Notes: generated by a model from the letters alone, not told the origin. DNA of 11,541 nucleotides from a bacterium (GCA_024277605.1 JAJRUU010000031.1:1-11541); one strand, 5' to 3'; positions 1-6,907 are shown, counted from the first letter of the stretch. Numbers and translations are program-made.

Positions 1-151
1 GATAAATTTAAGCGTAAGTTTGCCGGAAAAACCGACTTTTGTATCAGGTTGATAATTAAAAAACGTTTGTCTGCGGATTTATTTATTAATTGCGGCTTGT
101 TCACTATTTTTGACAACTTAAGCCCGACAGACTCCTAGAAGTAATTAAAAT

Positions 152-2815
152 ATGAAGCCTATTTTACCCACTGTTTATGACCCCCGAACCACGGAGGAGA
201 AATGGTACCGGTTTTGGCTGGAGAATGGGCTGTTTGCCCCGGAACTATCTTCTTCCGCCCCTCCTTTCTGTGTCGTTATCCCACCGCCTAATGTAACCGG
301 TTCTCTGCATATTGGTCATGCCTTAAACAATACGCTACAGGATATTCTGGTGCGCTCAAAGCGCATGCAGGGCCGTAAAACCCTGTGGGTATTCGGTACC
401 GATCATGCGGGGATTGCTACTCAAAATGTAGTGGAAAAACAATTAGCCAGGAAGGGCCTTTCGCGCAATGATTTGGGCCGCGAGGAGTTTATCCGACGGG
501 TGTGGAAGTGGAAAAAAGAATCGGGCAATACCATTGTTCAGCAATTGAAGAAGCTGGGTGTCTCCTGCGACTGGAGCCGTGAGCGCTTTACCATGGATGA
601 GGGTCTCTCCCGGGCGGTGCAGCATGTATTTATAAAGCTGTATAATGAGGGCTTAATCTATCGCGGTAATTATATTATAAATTGGGGTCCCCGCTGCCAG
701 ACTGCGCTTTCGGATCTGGAGGTGGAATATCATGAACAGGAAGGCCACCTGTACTATTTGAAGTATCCGCTGGCAGAAGGGCAAGAATATATGGTAGTAG
801 CCACTACCCGGCCGGAAACTATGTTGGGGGATACTGCGGTTGCGGTACACCCTGAGGATAAGCGCTTTGCTCATCTGGTGGGTAAAGAGCTGATATTACC
901 CATTGTCAAGCGGCACATACCCATTATTGCCGATGACTTTGTAGATCCTGAATTCGGTACCGGGAGTGTTAAGGTAACCCCGGCTCATGACCCGAATGAT
1001 TTCGAGATTGGCTTACGGCATAACCTGCCTCAGATTGTAGTAATGAACCCCGATGCGACTATGAGTGAGCAGGCGGGCAAATATGCCGGTTTGGATCGTA
1101 CCCAGTGCCGCCGCGAAATCATGGAGGAGTTGAAGACTGAAGGGTGTGTCGAGAAGATAGAGCCATATCAGCATGCGGTGGGGCATTGCTATCGCTGTAA
1201 GACGGTCATTGAACCGACGGTATCCAAACAATGGTTTCTTAAGATGAAAGAGTTGGCGAAACCGGCGATTTCAGCAGTGAGGCAGGGGCGGGTAAAGCTA
1301 ATTCCAAAGCAATGGGAGAACACTTATTACGAATGGATGAATAACATTCGTGACTGGTGTATATCACGGCAAATTTGGTGGGGCCATCGGATCCCGGTGT
1401 GGTACTGCGGGGGGTGCGATGAGGTAATCGTAAGCGTAGAAACCCCCGATGAGTGTACTAAGTGCAAAAGCAAAGCATTGACCCCGGAGACCGATGTGCT
1501 GGACACCTGGTTTTCTTCAGCGCTGTGGCCCTTCTCCACTTTAGGCTGGCCCGACTGGCCGGAGCCGGAATTTAAAGTCTTCTATCCCACCTCAGTGCTG
1601 GTTACCGGTTTTGATATTTTGTTCTTCTGGGTAGCCCGTATGATTATGATGGGGCTTAAATTTAAGGGAGATGTTCCATTTAAGGAAGTCTATATACATG
1701 CCCTGGTGAGAGATGCTAAAGGGGCGAAGATGAGCAAGTCCAAGGGTAATGTAATTGACCCGCTGGAGACGATGGAAAGCTACGGCACCGATGCCTTCCG
1801 CTTTACGCTTACCGCATTGACCGCCCAGGGGCGGGATATCTGTCTGGCGGAGAAAACCATTGAGGGCTATCGCAACTTCATCAATAAAATTTGGAACGCT
1901 TCCCGTTTTTGCCTGATGAATCTGGAAGGTTATGAACAAAAAGCGTTAACTGAATTAAAGCTGGAAATAGCGGATCATTGGCTGCTGGATAAACTACAGG
2001 CGGTAGTCTCCAAGGTCAGCAGTGCGTTGGATAAATATGAATTCAGCGCCGCCGCAAACGAACTTTATCACTTTTTCTGGCATCAATTCTGCGATTGGTA
2101 TCTGGAGTTGATAAAACCCAGACTGTATAAGGCCGAAGATACTCTTGAACGGCTGACCGCTCAGAATATCATGCTAAGGGTGCTGGAAAGCTCACTGAAG
2201 CTGTTACACCCCATTATCCCATTTGTGACCGAGGAGATATGGCAGCAGTTTTATCCAGGTGAGAGTATTATGCTCGCAAAATGGCCTGTGGCAGCAGAAT
2301 CTTCAGCAGGGATAGATTCTCAGGAGGTATGTATCGGTTCTGAAAAAATGGGCAAAATTATAGCTATAATTGAGGAAATCCGGCATATTCGTACCATGTT
2401 AAATATATCGCCAGCTAAAAAAGTTGCGGTTCATTTAATGACCGATACACCGGAAACTATTAACATAATAGACAAATATACAAGTTATATTCAAAATTTA
2501 GGTAGAACAGAAAAGTTGATAATTGAACAAGGGGTGGAAAAACCAACCTATGCCGCCACCGGAGTAGTGGGTGATGTTGCGGTTTTTATCGATGTGCAGG
2601 GTATCGACTTAACTGAAGAAGAAACCCGGCTGAGTCGGCGAATAGATAAGCTAAAACAGGAATTGACCCCTATGGAAAAGAAACTGTCTAATGCCGGATT
2701 TTTGCAAAAAGCCCCCCCGGAAGTGATAACCAAACAAAAAAATAAGCAGGCTGAGCTTACCGATAAGCTCGGCCAACTGGAAACTAATTTGAATAATATC
2801 CAAAAATTAAAGTGA
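152..2815 (+). CDS. valS: Valyl-tRNA synthetase (class Ia)
   Basis: Charges tRNA-Val with valine in the cytoplasm and hydrolyses mischarged Thr-tRNA-Val. The 887-residue length is normal for bacterial ValRS. Visible in order: the HIGH signature (residues 53-56, after PPPNVTGSL); the CP1 editing domain with TTRPETMLGDTAVAVHPED (218-236); cysteine pairs of the zinc-binding type (GHCYRCK, then WYCGGC and CTKC); the DVLDTWFSSALWPFSTLGWP block; the KMSKS loop (526-530); the anticodon-binding helical domain; and a charged C-terminal coiled coil (about 815-887) ending in lysine-rich helices, typical of bacterial ValRS. The ATG has only a weak AGAAG ribosome site about 10 bases upstream, but homology begins right at it. 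The 151 bases upstream show no T-box motif and no convincing promoter, so the operon start may lie outside the window. A toxin-antitoxin pair starts 25 bases downstream on the same strand. Confidence 0.98.
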   Translation: MKPILPTVYDPRTTEEKWYRFWLENGLFAPELSSSAPPFCVVIPPPNVTGSLHIGHALNNTLQDILVRSKRMQGRKTLWVFGTDHAGIATQNVVEKQLARKGLSRNDLGREEFIRRVWKWKKESGNTIVQQLKKLGVSCDWSRERFTMDEGLSRAVQHVFIKLYNEGLIYRGNYIINWGPRCQTALSDLEVEYHEQEGHLYYLKYPLAEGQEYMVVATTRPETMLGDTAVAVHPEDKRFAHLVGKELILPIVKRHIPIIADDFVDPEFGTGSVKVTPAHDPNDFEIGLRHNLPQIVVMNPDATMSEQAGKYAGLDRTQCRREIMEELKTEGCVEKIEPYQHAVGHCYRCKTVIEPTVSKQWFLKMKELAKPAISAVRQGRVKLIPKQWENTYYEWMNNIRDWCISRQIWWGHRIPVWYCGGCDEVIVSVETPDECTKCKSKALTPETDVLDTWFSSALWPFSTLGWPDWPEPEFKVFYPTSVLVTGFDILFFWVARMIMMGLKFKGDVPFKEVYIHALVRDAKGAKMSKSKGNVIDPLETMESYGTDAFRFTLTALTAQGRDICLAEKTIEGYRNFINKIWNASRFCLMNLEGYEQKALTELKLEIADHWLLDKLQAVVSKVSSALDKYEFSAAANELYHFFWHQFCDWYLELIKPRLYKAEDTLERLTAQNIMLRVLESSLKLLHPIIPFVTEEIWQQFYPGESIMLAKWPVAAESSAGIDSQEVCIGSEKMGKIIAIIEEIRHIRTMLNISPAKKVAVHLMTDTPETINIIDKYTSYIQNLGRTEKLIIEQGVEKPTYAATGVVGDVAVFIDVQGIDLTEEETRLSRRIDKLKQELTPMEKKLSNAGFLQKAPPEVITKQKNKQAELTDKLGQLETNLNNIQKLK

Positions 2816-2840
2816 ACGATTACGGCAGGGGAAATGGAAA

Positions 2841-3131
2841 ATGATAGGGCAAAAAGAGATTGGGAAAACGCTAAAAAGGTGTAAGTCCACCCTAAACGAG
2901 AGGTTTAAGGTAAAGGAAATAGGGGTTTTTGGTTCTTATGTCCGAGGAGAAGAATCCAAAGAGAGCGATGTGGATATCCTGGTGGAGTTTTATGAGCCTG
3001 TAGGTTGGGAATTTATCGACCTTAAGGAATTTCTGGAGGAGGCTTTAGGGAAAATGGTGGATCTTGTTACCGTGAGAGCCTTGAAGCCGCAATTTAAGGA
3101 TAAGATATTGGAAGAGGTTGCCTACGCATGA
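2841..3131 (+). CDS. mntA: MNT-domain nucleotidyltransferase, MntA-type antitoxin
   Basis: A minimal nucleotidyltransferase of 96 residues, the usual size. The pol-beta-type active site is intact: GSYVRG at 31-36, D43 and D45 in SDVDILV (the GSx10DxD motif), and a third acidic residue D74 in KMVDLVTV. In characterised MntA/HepT pairs the MNT protein AMPylates the HEPN toxin and so neutralises it. Complete catalytic residues suggest the same here (inference). Purine-rich sequence (AGGGGAA, 2828-2834) serves as ribosome site. An ATG at 2835 is in another frame and is not used. The stop overlaps the start of the HEPN gene as ATGA (3128-3131), so the two are translationally coupled. It sits 25 bases after valS and is probably co-transcribed with it. 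The individual role follows from family and pairing. Confidence 0.9.
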   Translation: MIGQKEIGKTLKRCKSTLNERFKVKEIGVFGSYVRGEESKESDVDILVEFYEPVGWEFIDLKEFLEEALGKMVDLVTVRALKPQFKDKILEEVAYA

Positions 3132-3478
3132 AGAAAAAACCCTGTGGGCTATTTGTTGAGGATATACTGGAAGCTATGAATAAAATTGAGCGCTACCTCA
3201 AAGGGACAACTTATGAGACATTTGCCGGAAGCGAGATGGTGGTGGATGCAGTTATAAGAAATCTGGAAATCATTGGTGAAGCCGCCAGAAATATTTCAGC
3301 GGATGCCAAAGGGAAATATGCTGATATTCCCTGGAAAAGGATGATCGGGCTGAGGAACATAGTCATTCACGAATACTTCGGAGTTGATTTAAGTATTATT
3401 TGGGAGATTGTTACCAGAAACCTTCCGCAAACTAAGCCCCAGCTTATAGTTATGCTGAAAGGTCTTGATACGGAATGA
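3128..3478 (+). CDS. hepT: HEPN-domain (DUF86/HepT-like) ribonuclease toxin
   Basis: A 116-residue all-helical DUF86/HepT-family protein. The toxin signature Rx4HxY is intact as R76-NIVI-H81-E-Y83. In the family, R and H form the RNase site, and the tyrosine lies in the region AMPylated by the partner MNT protein. An upstream conserved helix (VVDAVIRNLEIIGEAARNIS, about 38-57) is also typical. Family members studied so far cleave RNA; at least one trims tRNA 3' ends, which is suggestive given the valS gene upstream, but the link is inference. The ribosome site GAAGAGG (3111-3117) lies inside mntA. The stop overlaps the nadC start codon as ATGA (3475-3478). The module therefore has no terminator of its own and appears hard-wired into the operon. 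Confidence 0.9.
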   Translation: MKKKPCGLFVEDILEAMNKIERYLKGTTYETFAGSEMVVDAVIRNLEIIGEAARNISADAKGKYADIPWKRMIGLRNIVIHEYFGVDLSIIWEIVTRNLPQTKPQLIVMLKGLDTE

Positions 3479-4302
3479 AGCTGAATTACCAGCATATTAT
3501 AAAGCAAGCCATAGACGAAGATGTTGGTCCCGGTGATGTTACTACTTTGGCTGTAGTAGCTCCCGGGCGGCAGGCTGAGGCTTATATCACCGCCAAGCAG
3601 GAACTGATACTGGCTGGGGTAGAGATAGCTGAAGCCGTATTTCGCCAGGTGGATAAAGATATTGCCTGGTGGGCAAAATGTAGTGATGGTACCCGGGTTG
3701 CCGTTGGCGAAATAGTAGCTGAGGTAGCTGGCCAGGCGCAGGGGTTACTTACCGCAGAGCGCACGGCGCTTAATTTACTACAGCATCTCTCCGGTATTGC
3801 CACTCTTACCGCTAAATATGTAGCCCTGTTAAAACCCTATAATACTAAACTCAAAGACACCAGAAAGACTATCCCCGGTTTGCGGGAGTTGGAAAAATAT
3901 GCGGTGAAATGCGGTGGGGGTGAAAATCACCGCTTTGGCCTGTTTGACGCCATATTAATCAAGGATAATCACATTGCTTTTGCCGGTGGAATAGCTGAGG
4001 CAATTAAACTCACCAGGCAAAATGCCCCAACCGGCTGGCCGATTGAGATAGAGACCCAGGATTTAAACCAGGTAGAGCAAGCTGTCATATCCGGCGCTGA
4101 GGTAATCATGCTGGATAATATGGATATAGCTGATTTAGCTCAGGCGATAAAGCTGATTGCCGGACGGGCCAAAACAGAGGTTTCCGGCGGGATAAGCGGT
4201 GAGCATATAATAGAGATAGCCAAACTGGGAGTTGATTTTATCTCGATGGGTAAATTGACCCACTCTGCCCCGGCGGTGGATATTCATATGCAATTAGCAT
4301 AG
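3475..4302 (+). CDS. nadC: Nicotinate-nucleotide pyrophosphorylase (quinolinate phosphoribosyltransferase)
   Basis: Converts quinolinate and PRPP to nicotinate mononucleotide, CO2 and pyrophosphate, the entry into NAD from the de novo route. At 275 residues it is full length. Seen: the N-terminal EDVGPGDVTT element (15-24); LTAERTALNLLQHLSGIAT (92-110); the active-site DTRKT (128-132); KCGGGENHR (145-153); KDNH (163-166); then EIET, MLDN and EVSGGI strands of the barrel, and GKLTHSAPAVDI near the end. All key basic residues for quinolinate and PRPP are present. The start codon overlaps the hepT stop, so translation depends on, or is coupled to, the toxin cistron; an AAAGG at 3458-3462 is a weak ribosome site. 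nadA and nadB are not in this window. The next gene follows after 22 bases. Confidence 0.97.
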   Translation: MKLNYQHIIKQAIDEDVGPGDVTTLAVVAPGRQAEAYITAKQELILAGVEIAEAVFRQVDKDIAWWAKCSDGTRVAVGEIVAEVAGQAQGLLTAERTALNLLQHLSGIATLTAKYVALLKPYNTKLKDTRKTIPGLRELEKYAVKCGGGENHRFGLFDAILIKDNHIAFAGGIAEAIKLTRQNAPTGWPIEIETQDLNQVEQAVISGAEVIMLDNMDIADLAQAIKLIAGRAKTEVSGGISGEHIIEIAKLGVDFISMGKLTHSAPAVDIHMQLA

Positions 4303-4324
4303 CTTACCGGGAAGGTACCGGCTG

Positions 4325-5632
4325 ATGAGATCTGAGATTATCAAAGCCGTAGAACAAGCCGGAGTAGTGGGGGCCGGGGGCGCCGGTTTTCCCACCCATG
4401 TGAAGTTACAGGCTAAGGCTGACGTAGTCATTGCCAATGGTTGTGAATGCGAACCCTTATCGCATAGCGACCGGCACCTGATGCAGAATGAACCGCAAGC
4501 GATAATCGATGGTCTAGCTCTAGCCATGCAGGCCACAGGAGCTAAAAAAGGGATTATCGCTATAAAGGCCAAAAATAAAACCGCCATACAAACCCTCTCC
4601 CAGCACTTGCCGCAAGATAAAACAATCAGCATTCATGGGTTAAGGAATTACTATCCCATTGGGGATGAGCATCTGCTGGTGTATGAGGTGACCGATAAAC
4701 TGGTTCCCCCACAAGGCATTCCACCTCAAACTGAAGTAGTGGTTTTAAATGTAGCTACGCTTTATAATATAGCCCGTGCCCAGCAAAAAATGCCGGTAAC
4801 CCATAGGTATATGACTATAATGGGTGAGGTGGCTGAGCCGAAGACAGTATCTATCCCCATAGGGATCAGCATCGGGGAGTTGATTAGTCTGGCAGGCGGC
4901 AGTCTGACGGATGATGCGGCGTATATTTTCGGTGGCCCGATGATGGGGCAGTTGGTGTACGATGTAAATCTGCCGGTTACCAAAACCAGCGCTGCGCTCT
5001 TAGTGCTTGACCGCCAGCATTCACTCGTACTTAAAAAACGCTTCTGGACAAAAAACAGTCAGCGTCAAGCCGCCTCATACTGTTACCAGTGTAAGGACTG
5101 TACTAAAACTTGCCCGCGCAATCTGCTGGGGCATGATTTATCCCCACATAAGAATATGCGGCAAAGCGGCTATTTACAAGCTCAAAAAGCGCTGCTGAAT
5201 TTAGATGCCGGGCTGTGCAGTGGCTGCGGTCTTTGTGCGTCGTATGCCTGCCAGATGGGGCTTTCTCCGCTGGAAGCAAACCGTCGCACTTTAAAGGATA
5301 AAACCAAAACAGCTAGCCCAGGCGCTCCGACCCCCCATCCATTCAGGAACTCACGCTTTGTACCCATGGGACGCCTGATCAGTCGCCTGGGTCTAAGGCC
5401 TTATAATATTCCGGTTCCCTACGACAGCAAGCGCTATACCCCGGGTTTGATCAGTTTAGCGCTCAAGCAACATGTTGGAGTACCGGCCCAACCGCTGGTA
5501 AATAAGGGCGAGCGGGTACTAGCCGGTCAATTGGTAGCCGAAACCACGGTCGGCAATCTGGGCGCCAGGCTGCATAGCCCTATTGCGGGATGCGTAATGG
5601 AGACGGAGCCTAATTTACTGATCAAACATTAG
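4325..5632 (+). CDS. PduS/RnfC-like flavin and dual 4Fe-4S electron-transfer protein
   Basis: A 435-residue protein with the domain order of PduS (cobalamin reductase) rather than classical RnfC. It has an N-terminal Complex-I-51K-like nucleotide/FMN domain with VVGAGGAGFPTHVK (14-27) and ANGCECEPL (38-45). A SLBB domain (about 160-192, IMGEVAEPKTVSIPIG) follows, then two cysteine clusters for 4Fe-4S centres: C253xxC256xxC259xxxC263P, and C298xxC301xxC304 with C309. The C-terminal lipoyl-like barrel resembles the RnfC N-terminal domain (about 384-430, including HSPIAGCV). No membrane segment is visible. It likely moves electrons from NAD(P)H to a protein or cofactor partner. In PduS the acceptor is cob(II)alamin; the acceptor here is unknown. 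No other Rnf subunit or microcompartment shell gene is present. The ribosome site GGAAGG (4309-4314) precedes the ATG. Co-transcription with nadC is likely from the 22-base gap. Confidence 0.85.
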   Translation: MRSEIIKAVEQAGVVGAGGAGFPTHVKLQAKADVVIANGCECEPLSHSDRHLMQNEPQAIIDGLALAMQATGAKKGIIAIKAKNKTAIQTLSQHLPQDKTISIHGLRNYYPIGDEHLLVYEVTDKLVPPQGIPPQTEVVVLNVATLYNIARAQQKMPVTHRYMTIMGEVAEPKTVSIPIGISIGELISLAGGSLTDDAAYIFGGPMMGQLVYDVNLPVTKTSAALLVLDRQHSLVLKKRFWTKNSQRQAASYCYQCKDCTKTCPRNLLGHDLSPHKNMRQSGYLQAQKALLNLDAGLCSGCGLCASYACQMGLSPLEANRRTLKDKTKTASPGAPTPHPFRNSRFVPMGRLISRLGLRPYNIPVPYDSKRYTPGLISLALKQHVGVPAQPLVNKGERVLAGQLVAETTVGNLGARLHSPIAGCVMETEPNLLIKH

Positions 5633-5761
5633 GGTATCCTGTAGCCTGAATCCAGGCAATTACTCCCGTATATATTGCATGAGCACTTCATGACTGGGTA
5701 AGCGCTCTGTAAAAATATTTAAGCGGATTCCGCCAAATTCCAACAGGGGTTGTGAAATGGG

Positions 5762-5790
5762 TTGACATTTGTTTGGTAATTAGATATATA
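5762..5790 (+). promoter_or_regulatory. Probable sigma-70-type promoter of the bifunctional nuclease gene
   Basis: A perfect -35 box TTGACA (5762-5767) is followed after 17 bases by TATATA (5785-5790). The surrounding DNA is very AT-rich and offers a second TATAAT at 5791-5796, but at a spacing of 23. A predicted start near 5797 gives a leader of about 120 bases. A perfect 10-base palindrome TAGTTAACTA (5804-5813) just downstream of the start could be an operator (inference). The preceding 130 bases after the PduS-like gene contain only weak small inverted repeats (for example GCCTG/CAGGC at 5644-5657) and no clear terminator. Confidence 0.6.
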
Positions 5791-5840
5791 TATAATATTA
5801 CTTTAGTTAACTACAAACAGAGGTTATCTATATAATATAT

Positions 5841-5911
5841 AAGGCTTTGTTTCGGTATCAGCCAATACCGGACTAACCTTTCTCAAATCTCCCCTATAGG
5901 GAGAGCGAGGG
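5841..5911 (+). promoter_or_regulatory. Structured 5' leader with hairpins before the bifunctional nuclease gene
   Basis: Two short perfect stems lie in the leader: CGGTAT/ATACCG (5853-5858 with 5865-5870, loop CAGCCA), closed further out by AAGG/CCTT (5841-5844 with 5877-5880), and CTCCC/GGGAG (5889-5893 with 5899-5903). The second stem ends 14 bases before the ATG and borders the ribosome site GAGGG (5907-5911), which is 6 bases from the start codon. It could modulate initiation. I recognise no known riboswitch class. Confidence 0.35.
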
Positions 5912-5917
5912 CGTATC

Positions 5918-6337
5918 ATGCTATATGAAATGAAGGTTAAGGGACTTGCACTTGATCCGCTGACTAATGTTCCGATTGTTATTTTAAAAGGGGTTGATAA
6001 AACTAATTCACTCCCCATCTGGATCGGTATATTTGAAGCCAATGCCATAATGTCGGAGCTGGAGAATGTTACTTCTGTCAGGCCGATGACCCATGATCTG
6101 ATTAAGAATGTACTAAAAGAGTTTAAAGCGGAAGTTGTTAGGGTAATTGTTACTGATTTGATAGATAATACATTTTACGCCAATATTGAACTACTGTTTA
6201 ATGGCGCCACGCTGAGGATAGATTCACGGCCCAGTGACGCGATTGCCCTCGCACTTAGAGTTAATGCCCCGATTTTCGCATCCGAAGAGGTAATTGCTAA
6301 GTCTAAAAAGATTGATATGTCTCAGGATAAAAAGTGA
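5918..6337 (+). CDS. Bifunctional nuclease family protein (BFN/DUF151), ended early by TGA
   Basis: A member of the DUF151/BFN family, small proteins proposed to have DNase and RNase activity; their cellular role in bacteria is unclear. Signature blocks are all present: PLTNVPIVILKG (14-25), LPIWIGIFEANAI (32-44), RPMTHDL (55-61), DNTFYANIEL (83-92), and SRPSDAIALALR (103-114). The frame stops at TGA (6335-6337) after 139 residues, while family members are usually about 160. Beyond the TGA the same frame continues for 23 sense codons with what looks like the family's own C-terminal helix (see the next entry). The catalytic core is complete, so a truncated protein may still fold. It starts at the ATG with GAGGG 6 bases upstream. 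It has its own promoter at 5762-5790 and a strong terminator at 6476-6516, so it is probably a single-gene transcript. Confidence 0.92.
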   Translation: MLYEMKVKGLALDPLTNVPIVILKGVDKTNSLPIWIGIFEANAIMSELENVTSVRPMTHDLIKNVLKEFKAEVVRVIVTDLIDNTFYANIELLFNGATLRIDSRPSDAIALALRVNAPIFASEEVIAKSKKIDMSQDKK

Positions 6338-6409
6338 GATACCGTGGATAAGTGGAAGGAATGGCTTGAAAACGCCGATCCCGAAGACTTCGGCAAGTAT
6401 AAGATGTAG
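6338..6409 (+). pseudogene. Detached in-frame C-terminal tail of the bifunctional nuclease gene
   Basis: Directly after the TGA at 6335-6337 the same frame stays open for 23 codons to TAG (6407-6409). The peptide includes DKWKEWLENADP and ends in EDFGKYKM. From memory, this matches the conserved acidic/aromatic C-terminal helix of full-length DUF151 proteins, so the ancestral product would be 163 residues. Three explanations fit: a recent nonsense mutation or sequence error, UGA readthrough, or re-initiation at the GTG at 6344, which lies 6 bases after the stop and would give a 21-residue peptide. There is no good ribosome site for that GTG. TGA is clearly a normal stop in neighbouring genes, since the ATGA overlaps at 3128 and 3475 use it. 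Confidence 0.65.
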
Positions 6410-6475
6410 TCATACACTTTCAATTTCTATTAAGTGCATGTCATAAGCCGGTAGTACAATTTAATGAATAATTCA

Positions 6476-6516
6476 ATTATCCCCGATTGAAGTTTTGTGT
6501 CGGGGATAATTTTTTA
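6476..6516 (+). terminator. Rho-independent terminator after the bifunctional nuclease gene
   Basis: A perfect 11-bp stem ATTATCCCCGA / TCGGGGATAAT (6476-6486 with 6500-6510) with a 13-base loop is followed directly by a T-run (6510-6515). It is the strongest intrinsic terminator in the window. It closes the upstream transcription unit and separates it from glmM. The 83 bases after it (6517-6599) are very AT-rich, with several TATAAT-like words but no convincing paired -35. Confidence 0.88.
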
Positions 6517-6599
6517 TAGGCTGCATTTTCTCACAACAAAAAGTATGCTATATTAATCTGACTATAAATAATATTATACCGAGTTGCAATCAAATATAT

Positions 6600-6784
6600 A
6601 CTAACCCGATCTATTCATAAATTCAGGCTGGGTTTGCAAGACACCCCTTGTAAGATTAGGCTTATGAGCCAACGTCCAATAAGGCCTTGCTTGCCCGAGG
6701 CGGCTGATCAGGAAGCTGATAAATTTGTAATTTTCAACTAAATGTCGATTCGCCCATAACAAGACCCGAATTTTTCGGGACTAA
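6600..6784 (+). mobile_element. MITE-like element, copy 1, with ACTAA target duplication
   Basis: A 175-bp non-coding element (6605-6779) begins CCCGATCTATTCATAA and ends in the small palindrome CCCGAATTTTTCGGG. It is flanked on both sides by ACTAA (6600-6604 and 6780-6784), a 5-bp target duplication. The ends form an imperfect terminal inverted repeat of 12 bases (CCCGAtctATTC against CCCGAaaaATTC). The terminal 19-mer starting TAACCCGATC (6602-6620) is identical to 10362-10380 in copy 2. The inner 113 bases (6667-6779) align without gaps to copy 2 at 76 of 113 positions by my count. It encodes no transposase. The terminal CCC and a 4-5 bp duplication resemble IS1380-family ends, which is an inference. 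Confidence 0.8.
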
Positions 6785-6786
6785 AT

Positions 6787-6842
6787 GGGTAGGGAGGGCT
6801 TTAGCCCTCCGCTCTTTGGTCGGCCTAAAGGCCGACCTACCC
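6787..6842. repeat. Double-hairpin palindromic element (REP-like)
   Basis: A compact 56-base unit. The outer arms GGGTAG (6787-6792) and CTACCC (6837-6842) enclose two perfect hairpins. The first is GGAGGGC-TTTA-GCCCTCC (6793-6810). The second is GGTCGGCC-TAAA-GGCCGACC (6818-6837). A 7-base linker GCTCTTT joins them. Such paired GC-rich palindromes are typical of REP/BIME-like intergenic repeats. It lies 2 bases after the target duplication of MITE copy 1 and 65 bases before glmM. No T-run follows, so it is not a standard terminator. The fold is drawn by eye. Confidence 0.75.
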
Positions 6843-6894
6843 GAGTGAGAAATTAGTATCATTTTGAATGCAACTTGGTGTTAGATATTAAATC

Positions 6895-6902
6895 AAAAGG
6901 AG
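6895..6902 (+). promoter_or_regulatory. Ribosome binding site fixing the glmM start
   Basis: AAAAGGAG lies 5 bases before the ATG at 6908. The open frame extends to a TTG at 6875, but the RBS and the family's standard N-terminus (RKLFGTDGIRG) both place the real start at 6908. Confidence 0.88.
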
Positions 6903-6907
6903 TTCTG

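Noticed and set aside
1..151. A possible T-box riboswitch or promoter upstream of valS.
   Set aside because: No T-box core sequence or terminator hairpin is present. TTGACA at 110-115 has no -10 box at a usable spacing before the ATG at 152.
1592..1939. A 115-residue minus-strand frame opposite valS, and other antisense frames within the large genes.
   Set aside because: They lie opposite strongly conserved coding sequence, have no ribosome site or recognisable motif, and are explained by the codon pattern of the sense gene.
4325..5632. Start of an Rnf complex operon.
   Set aside because: No membrane Rnf subunits follow. The next gene is the bifunctional nuclease with its own promoter, and the domain order fits PduS better than RnfC.
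6335..6337. Selenocysteine or genome-wide recoding of TGA in the bifunctional nuclease gene.
   Set aside because: The family has no selenocysteine at this place, I see no obvious bacterial SECIS hairpin at the required position, and nearby genes end in TGA with overlapping starts. A mutation, error or leaky stop is more likely.
6875..6907. A TTG start at 6875 giving glmM 11 extra N-terminal residues.
   Set aside because: The extra residues cover the ribosome site AAAAGGAG and do not match the family. ATG at 6908 has ideal spacing and gives the standard N-terminus.
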